Positions 55,701 to 64,000 of a DNA stretch of 64,000 bases are shown here, in pieces. Position 1 is the stretch's first letter; each line of letters begins with the position of its first letter. Origin of the DNA: Cannabis sativa. Its lineage: Eukaryota > Streptophyta > Magnoliopsida > Rosales > Cannabaceae. A program made the position numbers and the translations under genes. The notes beneath the pieces are model-generated. The model ran no database searches. It was not told where the DNA came from and worked only from the letters and a program-made list of their open reading frames with translations. The stretch is from positions 17,634,041-17,698,040 of the forward strand of contig NC_083606.1 of assembly GCF_029168945.1 (NCBI RefSeq), read 5' to 3'.

Positions 55701-57998
55701 CCAAAACATGATCAAATGTCTCATTCATTGCGGCTTTGATCGAAGTTGTGATAAATTAATGTCGTTATATTTAGCTTAAAAGTATGTTATTGGGCACTAG
55801 TAGATATGTTGTCATGTAATTGAATAGCGATACTTCCCAAAATTTATTATATTAGGATTATATGAAACTCATACTTAATTGGACCAATAATGATATTGAC
55901 ACGTAAGAAAGTACTAGACACCACTAATACCTTTTATAGCATTTCTCTTAATTTAATGCACAAATATTTGGAAAGGAACCAAAAAACAAAATGAGATTCT
56001 ATAATAAAAGTGATCTTTCTAAAAAAAATGGCTTCAATAACAAAATAATTTCCCTCATAATTATGATTAGAAATTTATACTAAATTCTATTATTTTTTCA
56101 ATTTTACTCTTCACATTTGAAAAGGTTCTCAATCTCTTTAAGAGCCAATTTGGTACAAATGTATTGTGAGAAAAACAATTATAGCTATACTGTAAGAGAA
56201 AGTAGATGTGAAAAAGAACTTAGTTGAATATTAGATAAATTATAGATTTTAAAACATTATGAACTATTAAGATTATATTATAATGATAATAATATTACAA
56301 TCTAGTTCATTATGATCACAAATATATAAAAGTTTATGTTATGTAAAATTTATTTTTTATTTTTTGTCTAAACTGCAAATTTATATGCATTTGATAAAAT
56401 TAATTAATAGTATTTTTCAATTTTATTTTTTATTACATTTATGAAAAATAAAAACTTAAATATAAAAGAAACTCTAGTTTGGTGTGGTTTGTTGACATAA
56501 AAAATATAAATATAAAATATTTTTTTAAAGCAAAAAAGTGTTAGATCTCTTTGACAATTTAATTGTCAAAATATATTTTAATTCAATTTAAATATTATGT
56601 TAAATGTTTAATGCCTTGATTTGATTTTATATGGTTAATCTTAATTTGGTTGTTCTCAAAAGAAAGAAAATATTCCTTTTATGGAATAAAATGATATAAA
56701 TTGTGTTTACTCTAAAAAATAGCTTAATGACGTGAACACTATTTTCGACACGTTGTATAAAGGAAAACAAACCCTGAACCCCGCTTCTCAAGATAAGGCA
56801 GTGTCACCTACCACAAGGGGCATCTAGGTAGGCATTTAGATCTCGCGAAGTTGTTTCCAATGTTTTTGTTAGGGTTTATGCTTTGAAAAAAATGTATAGA
56901 TATTTTTTGTTATAAATAGTAGTTAAAATTTTTGATATATAATTCAATGTTGAATTATTAATATTTTATATTTAATAATTTATGTATAAATAATATCAAA
57001 AATTCCTTATTCATATATAAGGTTATGACTTATATTGTACGGAAAATTAAGATCATTGATCATGAATAAAACAGTTACCAACATATTAAAGTTATAGAAT
57101 CTTTAATCAACGGTTACTAGTACGGTTTACTGATGCCCATTATTAGGTGCAAGCATTCTCAATTCAGATCGCTAATGTAGCAAGACATCTCAGTGAAGGT
57201 GTTATATATAATAGAAACTACATATGATAAGCACCAATATGTAATTAAGTTATCTTTATTAAATTAGTTGTTTACTATAAATACCTAATTCATATCACAA
57301 CGATGATCAATTAGTATATCAGTCTAAATCTAGAGTAATCATCAACTCCTATTCATGTTATTAATTTCTTTGATTCACTTGTTATAATTTTTTAGAGAAG
57401 ATGATTCTAACAACTTCTGTTTCGGGAAGCTAATAAGGTGGATTGTTGGGAACCGAATTATAATATAGAATTCAGACTTTCCTAACTGATCGTATGTTGG
57501 TTCCCTTAAAGTGTTAATTCTAGAATTGAAAAGTTGTGCACAAAGCTAGATTGGATCTAAATTATACATTCATTAGTGAATTAATGTTACTAAGGGATAA
57601 AGAAATAATTAGAACTGTAAAACAGCAATTTGACCAAAATTAATTATGAGCCATTACACAATTAATAGGTCTATGGTTGATGAGATTCAGTAAATAATCT
57701 AGTTTATTAGAGCTTGGTATTATAGGTCCATGGTCTTTGGATCATCACTATGTAACATTGTCAATGGTATGGATGATACAAAATAATGATGTTTAGAAAT
57801 ATATTTTGAATTATCAAAATAGTAATTATGTATTTTGTAATAAATAATTTATTTTTATTTAAATAATTTAGATAAATTTCATTGTACGGACAAGACTAAT
57901 AGGAACGTCATCTTTGTTTATTAGGATAAGGTGGTGCGCCACCTATCTGTTAAGGACAACAGCAGTGGCGCCAACCAATGTGTAATAATACTGGTGGG
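52740..57998. other. AT-rich stretch without recognised genes
   Basis: 5.3 kb of highly AT-rich DNA with many poly(A/T) runs. A 64-codon plus-strand frame at 55147-55341 starts with ATG but shows no family motif. 57120-57998 has LTR-like traits: a CTATAAATACC box at 57276-57286, a segment resembling copia leader or LTR text (TATAGGTCCATGG), but no paired copy. No RNA gene supported. This is the least element-dense part of the window. Confidence 0.45.
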
Positions 57999-58485
57999 TG
58001 TTAGACTATAATATAGAGTATGTAATACAGTATATATATACGATATGAAATGCGAAAAATAAACTATAACAATATTGATAATATATGCAATGAAAGATCG
58101 ATGTACCTCTAGCCATTGATCTTTGAGCTTCAATCCCTACGATAGCTTCGGTATTAGAGTTCGGGCTTCCTCGCTCTCTCAACTCTCCTTAGATGGAATT
58201 TGCTGAATTATCAGAATGAGTGAGGAGCTCGGGGACCGAGACCCTATATTTATAGGTGAGATACTCCATCACTATCTGCGCCACATTAATTGTTAGAATA
58301 TTTTGACAATTAATTCAGGAAATCAAATCGGGTAATGAATATAGAAATCTGACCATATATAGAATATTACATAATTGATTTTGTCCAGATTCAGTGAATA
58401 TAAAATATTCATTTATCAGAAAATCAATTATTTATTTTATTTCCTGAAATAGAAAATTTATTTCCATAAATAAAATATTCGTATA
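57999..58485 (-). repeat. Copia 3' LTR
   Basis: About 487 bp between the purine tract and TGTTAGAC on the plus strand. The inner end (TATACGAATA on the minus strand) lacks a clean TG, so the border is approximate. It contains a TATA box at 58242-58255. The other LTR is not in the window. Confidence 0.6.
58242..58255 (-). promoter_or_regulatory. TATA box of the copia LTR
   Basis: The minus strand reads CTATAAATATAGGG, in the middle of the LTR as expected for the element promoter. Confidence 0.65.
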
Positions 58486-58496
58486 TTCTCCCACTT
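58486..58496 (-). promoter_or_regulatory. Copia polypurine tract
   Basis: The minus strand reads AAGTGGGAGAA, the purine tract typical of this type of copia element, directly before the LTR. Confidence 0.8.
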
Positions 58497-58785
58497 GGTC
58501 AGCATTTAAACTAAAACAATCAAACCTAACGTTCCTCATTATATAATAAACATACGAATCATAGCGACATGTCCTCATTATGAGTCGAGTATTACCTTCC
58601 ATGTATTACAATAAATTTACTATATAACAATGTACTTTATGTGGCAATGTACTTAAATGAATAAACCCTAAACCTTATGTTTATTCCAGTCCTCTGAAAT
58701 TTTCTCAAATGTAAAATTAAGATGCGCATAAATATGAGAAAAATCAAAATAAGAGTTTCTTTAATAATAACTTTATTTGTAAAAA

Positions 58786-60333
58786 TTACATAAGGGAACC
58801 AAGTCCCATGTTCTCTACATGATCCTTGAATTTATGAGGTGGCAAGCCTTTTGTCATAGGATCGGCAATCATCAATTCAATGCTAATGTGTTGAATGACC
58901 ACTTTATTTTCTTTAACACGTTCTCTAATAGCTAAGTACTTAATGTCGATGTGCTTGCTTTGACTTCCACTTTTGTTGTTCTTAGCCATGAAAATAGCAG
59001 CTGAATTGTCACAGAACATCTTTAGTGGCCTTGCAATGGAATCAACCACTCTAAGGCCTGAAATGAAACTCTTTAGCCATACACCATGTGATCTAGCCTC
59101 AAAACAAGAAACGAACTCAGCCTCCATAGTAGAAGTAGCAGTCAAAGTTTGTTTGTTACTCCTCTAGGACACAACTCCACTAGCAAACATAAACACGTAA
59201 CCAGATATAGATTTACGTGAATTAGTACAACCAGCGAAATCTGAGTCTGAGTAGCCAACTACTTCTAGATTATCAGTTCGTTTGAACATCAGTTTGTAAT
59301 CCTTAGTACCCTGAAGATACCTCATTGCTTTCTTTGCAGCTTTCCAGAGGTCTATCCCCGGGTTACTCTAAAATCTTCCTAACATTCCAACAGAATAAGC
59401 AATGTCAGGTCTTGTGCACACCTGAGCATACATTAGGCTTCCGAAAGCAGAAGCATAAGGAATGTTCTTCATTTCTTCTCTTTCAAAATCATTCTTTGGA
59501 CACTGGCTCAAATTTAATTTATCACCCATCACAATTGGAGCAACGCTCGGTGAACAATCTTTCATATGAAATCTTTCTAAAACTCTGTTGATGTAGGCTT
59601 CTTGAGATAAACCTAAGATACCTCGGTATCTATCTTTATGAATCTTAATGCCTATGACATAGGATGCTTCACCCATGTCTTTCATCTTAAAGTTTTTTGA
59701 AAGAAATTGTTTCACTTCACGTAGCAACCCTTTATCATTGGATACAAGAAGAATATCGTCCACATACAAAACAAGAAAACAGATCTTACTCCCACTTTCC
59801 TTCACGTATATGCATTGATCCATGACATTCTCTTCAAATCCAAAGGAAGAGATGACATCATGAAATTTTAAATACCATTGGCGGGATGCTTGTTATAATC
59901 CATAGATGGACTTCTTAAGCTTGCATACCAAATCCTGACCTTCACTAGAGGAGAATCCTTCTGGTTGTTTCATGTATACCTCCTCCTCTAGATCACCATT
60001 TAGAAAAGCAGTTTTTACATCCATCTGCTCCAGCTCTAAATCAAAATAAGCAACTAATGCCAAGATGACTCTAAGGGAATCTTTCTTTGATACAAGAGAA
60101 AAAGTCTCTGTATATTCAATTCATTCTTCTTGAGTGAACCCTTTAGCAACAATTCTCGCTTTGTATCTCTCAGTGTTGCCTAATGAATCTTTCTTAGTTT
60201 TATAGACCCATTTACAACCAATGGCTCTCGCCCCATTAGGCAACTTTACAAGTTCCCAGACTTTGTTGCACCTCATAGAATTCATTTCATCATCCATAGC
60301 ATTGTACCACAATTTTGATACTCTACTGTTCAT
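58786..60333 (-). pseudogene. Copia reverse transcriptase and RNase H, in-frame stops
   Basis: A single frame with stops at about 60118 (TGA after GFTQEE), 59892 (TAA in the YGLKQASRQW box), 59368 (TAG in GRFQSNPG) and 59162 (TAG before RSNKQ). RT: ARAIGCKWVYKTKKDSLG, VYMKQPEGFSS, and the catalytic LYVDDILLVSN near 59750. LMYAQVCTRPDIAYSVGML follows near 59400. RNase H at 58786-59145: TMEAEFVSCFEA, DNSAAIFMAKN, KHIDIKYLAIRE. The end MGLGSLM is that of the family. Confidence 0.92.
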
Positions 60334-60336
60334 AGC

Positions 60337-61891
60337 TTATAAAAACGTTTTTGGATCATTTCCAATTCCAATATCAGATTCTAATAAATACACAACATAG
60401 CCTTTGTAAATCTTTGGTTTGACAGGTCTAGTAGATCTTCTTAAGACTTCACCAACAGGCTCTTGGGGAGCAGCAGCTGGTTCGGCAGGTTGTTCAACAG
60501 TTTCAGGCAACTCTTGAACATCTTGATCTACTGGATTATCATTACCAACTTGTGGATCTTCAGTTATTGGTAATGGTTGTTCAACATTCATTTGAACTAC
60601 AGGAGTGTTAACCATTATCAATCTTGCTTTTGAAGTGGAAGGTTCTGAAGGATCTTTCTCAGGATCTAAGTCCTTTGATTGATCACTCCCACTGATCAAG
60701 GCATTCTCAAGAAATTTTGCATTCCTTGATTCCACAATTCTTGTGCTATGAGATGGACAATAAAATTTGTAACCTTTAGACTTTTCAGCGTACCCTATAA
60801 AGAATCCGCTTATGGTCCTTGGGTCCAATTTCTTCTCTTGTGGATTATATATTCTGACTTCAGATGGACATCTCTAAATGCGTACATGATTCAAACTTGA
60901 TTTCCAACCTTTCCATAATTCAAAAGGAGTTTTTGAGACTGCCTTTGTTGGAACTCGGTTTAATATGTACACGAATGTCTTTAAAGCTTCAATCCACAAG
61001 GATTCAGGAAGGTTAGAGTTGCTACTAAGCATACTCCGCACCATGTCCATTAATGTTCGGTTTCTTCTTTCTGCAACACCATTTTGCTTAGGTGTACCGG
61101 GCAAGGTGTAATGGGGAACAATCCCATGTCTTCAAGAAACTTCGCAAATGGACCAGGTGCTTGTCCATCTTCTGTGTATCTACCATAATACTCAACTCCT
61201 TTATCTGATCTCACTATCTTAATTTGCTTGTTGCATTGTTTGTCTACTTCAGCTTTAAATATCTTAAAGACATCTAATGCTTCACTTTTATTATGAAGTA
61301 AGTAGATATACATGTAGCGTAAGTAATCATCTATGAATGAGATGAGTATTTCTGACCATGTGAGTCCATGTCTGGACTATATATATCAGTATGTATGATT
61401 TCTAATATTTCAGAACTCCTATGGACACCAGTTTTGACAGATTTGGAGGTTTGCTTTCCCTTAATGCAATCCACACAAGTATCAAAGTCAGTAAAATCTA
61501 AGGTATTGAGTACCCCATCTTTTACCAACCTTTTAATTCTATCAATGGAGATATGTCCCAATCTCCAGTGCCACAATGTACAAGAATCCTCTTTCATAAC
61601 ACATCTTTTAGTGTCAGCGTGAACATGCATAACATTATTAGTGGTATTATTTTGTAAATTAAGGCAGTAAAGACCATCAGACAATATACCATTTCCAACA
61701 CATTCATATTTATAATATAAATTGAAATATTTGTCTGAAAATGTAAAGGAAAAACTAAAGGGTATAAGTCTTGAAACTGAAATCAAGTTTCTAGAGAAAC
61801 TTGGTACATAAAAAGTCTTTTCCAACTTTAAAATAAAACCAATGCTTAAAACTAAATTGCATGTTCCAATAGCTTCCACTTGTGAGCCCAT
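60337..61891 (-). pseudogene. Copia integrase, two frameshifts
   Basis: Pre-integrase zinc part: LWHWRLGHISIDRIKRLV and CVDCIKGKQ near 61450-61570. Core Asp in IIHTDIYSPD (near 61400); frame change at about 61335; second Asp in RSDKGVEYYG (near 61190, where the family has RGGEYYG); frame change near 61090; Glu in [11 protein letters not shown] (near 61060). The tail includes ISGFFIGYAEKSKGYKFYCP near 60800 and a Pro/Glu-rich linker (60450-60600) before RT. It ends at a TAA (60337-60339) just before the RT frame. Confidence 0.9.
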
Positions 61892-62858
61892 CTTGTTTCC
61901 AGATATGATGCTGCTTACATGCCACTGGCTTCCTTAGATTTTGAATATCATGCAAGTAATTTGTTATGTGAATTGTTGAACCGAAATCAATCCACCATGT
62001 GTTAAGATTAACATTAGCCATATTAGATTCATAACATACTAAGGAAATTGGATTACCTTTGTCATCCATCCATTTCTTGAACTGGCTGCACTCCTTTTTC
62101 TTATGTCCCTTTTGTTTACAAAAGAAACATTTGATGGAATCTTTCTTTATGGCAGCCTTGGGAGCCATGGGCTTTTTCCCTTTGTTCTTCTTGAATGGTT
62201 TGTGTTTCTTAGGTTGAGTGGTCAGGTGAACACTTTCTCCTTGCTCCTGTAGGAGCTTGGCCTCCTCTTGAGCACACGTGGTCATCAATTCATTGATGCT
62301 CCATTTTTCTTTATGTGTGTTGTAGGAAATTTTGAAAGGCCCATACTGTGGAGGAAGATTGTGAAGGATGTAATGAACCAAGAAGGTATCAGGAATGATA
62401 ACGTCGAGTTTTTTCAAATGAGCAGTGATGTCCCTCATTTTAGAAATGTGTTCTCGAACTCCTTTAACACCGGTGAGTTTTGTGGACGAGAACTCTTTGA
62501 TGAGGTTGATGAACAAAGATTTATCTAAAGTGTCAAATTGCTCATCCATCACTTTGATAAAATCTTTTACCTTCTTGGGTGGCTCCACCGATCCACGCAT
62601 TCCCAAAGAAATTCTAGAAATAATGAACATGATGCAAAGACGATTGGATTGCTCCCACTTTTCACGCAGTGCATTCTCAGCAGCAATGCTAGTATCAGTG
62701 ATAGCAGCTGGTTCGTCTTTCCTTATTGCATAGTCCATGTCAGTGCAAGCTAGGTGGAGAAGAGCTTGTTCCTTCCAGATTTTGAAGTTGTCACTCCTAT
62801 GCTCAGGGATTTCACTAGTGATTTCAGCGTATTCCGAGGTGGATGAAATAGCTGCAAG
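61791..62858 (-). pseudogene. Copia gag and protease start, frameshifted
   Basis: Gag frame open from about 62865 to 61791. The first ATG in it (62738) is too far in: the upstream text SEIPEHRSDNFKIWKEQALL is the family N-terminus. No ATG precedes it in frame; a TAA lies at about 62873. Gag helices, then CFFCKQKGHKKKEC near 62090-62130, then the protease box WWIDFGSTIHITN near 61970-62005, with Phe where active copies have Ser. A frame change follows near 61900. Confidence 0.88.
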
Positions 62859-64000
62859 AATAGGATTACAAATTTAGATGTTAAAATAAATTGAGGCTTT
62901 AATGAATTCATGTTTTACCAATGTAGAAACATGATGAAGATCAAAATTTTATTAAATCTAAAATTGCATGTGGGCTAAATTTTAAATCTAATAAAATTAT
63001 ATGAACTTTGTGATAGATTTAATGAAATATTTAATTTAGGAAAAAGGATGAATGAAATCTATCTTAATTAAAATTTGTGATAACACTATTAAATCAAATC
63101 CTCATAACTCCCTGTGGGGTAAATTAAGAGAATTTAACTTAATATATTATCCTAATTAAGTATAAAAATATAATAAAATTCTTGTGGGGTAAAATTATTA
63201 TATCCAAAAAATTATTTATAAGTTTTGTCCAGTAAGGTGAATTTCAATTAATATATAATTTTATATAATTAAAGATGTTGTGGCTACTCCCTAATTATTT
63301 AAAATTATATTTTCACTTAGACATTAGGTATTGGGTTTTACCTAAAAGTAAATTTCGTTATTAACTTAATAGACAATCACTGAGATTAGTGCTCCTAGTG
63401 TGGTCGTCCGAAGATCATTAAAAACCGTTCTAGATATGAGCATTTGTCCCAAGTTCATATTTTTTTTATGTCAAACACCAAATTACTTACGTTTTATTCA
63501 TTTTATAAAGTTTTATGAATATTTTATGAATAATTTTATGAAATTTTATGAAATTTAATGTGCTAAATAAAATATTCAACCTATCTTAATGTTTGAATAT
63601 TTCTAAATATATCTAGCACTATAAAAGAAATTTATGTATAGCATTTAAATCATACAAATTTAAATTAATTGCATTAAACAAAAATTTGTCAAATAAATAC
63701 AAATTAATACAAATGTATGATAATTAATCAAATGCTAATTTTTTAATATGAAATTAATGGCAGATTTTTTAAAATTAATTTAGACAATAAATTGCATAAA
63801 TTTGGTAATATATAATTAAATGCACAATTAAGACATTCATATAGGTTTCATGCATCGAAAACACGTAAAATAAAGACTTTAAAATCAACAAAATTTTTCG
63901 GGTCCAAAAATATTTTCTAAAAAATTTTGAGATTTCTTTGTTTTTCAAAATGGGTTTTCATGCTTAGAACAATCTATATTAATATATGAATGTATTGATA
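62859..64000 (-). other. Copia leader, AT-rich, to the window edge
   Basis: 1.1 kb upstream of gag on the minus strand, very AT-rich, with TTTTATGAA-type repeats near 63500-63560. No tRNA primer site found. A donor-like GTAAGTAATT (minus strand, near 63483-63492) and an acceptor-like TTCTTGCAG just before gag (about 62853-62861) could bound an intron of about 640 bp, which would explain the missing start codon; the exon joined this way is out of frame, so this is weak. Confidence 0.5.

Larger units (their letters stand above)
57999..64000 (-). mobile_element. Ty1/copia element, 5' end beyond the window
   Basis: Minus strand: gag at 61990-62858, then protease, integrase, RT and RNase H down to 58786, then a purine tract and an LTR at 57999-58485. 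The order protease-integrase-RT-RNase H identifies copia. The long leader from 62859 to the window edge contains no initiator-Met primer site, so the 5' LTR must lie further right. Four frameshift/stop clusters interrupt the frame. No target duplication can be tested. Confidence 0.9.

Noticed and set aside
56140..56520. MITE ending in TTTGGT words
   Set aside because: The two TTTGGT-containing ends are in the same orientation, not inverted, and no duplication was found.
62853..63492. Intron in the copia leader supplying the gag start codon
   Set aside because: Donor and acceptor look good, but the nearest upstream ATG joins gag out of frame; kept only as a note.

Overview
The window is a gene-poor, AT-rich stretch of plant nuclear DNA, almost certainly from a eudicot, built mainly from transposable elements inserted into one another. 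The evidence is the set of element types: Tekay/Del-type Ty3/gypsy chromoviruses with 2 kb LTRs and initiator-Met-tRNA primer sites, Ty1/copia elements, a plant L1-type LINE with a DUF4283-like ORF1, a gag-only element with an Asp-tRNA primer site, a Helitron and a hAT-type MITE. I found no rRNA, tRNA or convincing cellular gene. The species cannot be named from the sequence.

Layout, left to right. 1-302 is the end of a Tekay family-A LTR. 303-1490 is a decayed copia pol on the minus strand. 1490-3575 plus 12348-13810 is one minus-strand LINE (ORF2 endonuclease and RT at low coordinates, ORF1 at high coordinates), split by a complete minus-strand Tekay element (T1, 3576-12347, target duplication ACAAT). 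Then follow AT-rich DNA, a minus-strand Helitron (14826-15657) and a hAT-type MITE (16345-16939, 8-bp duplication TAGAGAGA). 17353-32517 is a three-layer nest: a 5'-truncated old Tekay element (T4), a deletion-derived copia element in its 3' LTR, and a full Tekay element (T2, 23246-32268, duplication AACAC) inside that copia.

32593-48696 is another full Tekay element of a second family, family B (T3, duplication ACACA). Its left LTR holds a solo family-A LTR (33633-35689, duplication ATTTG). Its right LTR holds a 5.2 kb non-autonomous gag-only element (42445-47693, duplication GTTTT) with the only undamaged long reading frame in the window (315 aa). 48702-57998 is mostly non-coding, with a microsatellite, a decayed Tekay-like LTR and two copia fragments facing opposite ways. 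57999-64000 is a minus-strand copia element with its 3' LTR and a broken gag-pol; its 5' LTR lies beyond the window.

How the parts work together: apart from the 315-aa gag-like protein, every recognisable coding region carries stops, frameshifts or deletions, so nothing here looks able to transpose by itself. The elements preserve a readable order of events, because each younger insert carries an exact target duplication and, in one case, the sister LTR still shows the empty site. The most unusual signals are in the Tekay LTRs: paired splice-like sites conserved between two families, and arrays of short hairpins between them whose sequence differs between subfamilies while the pairing persists.
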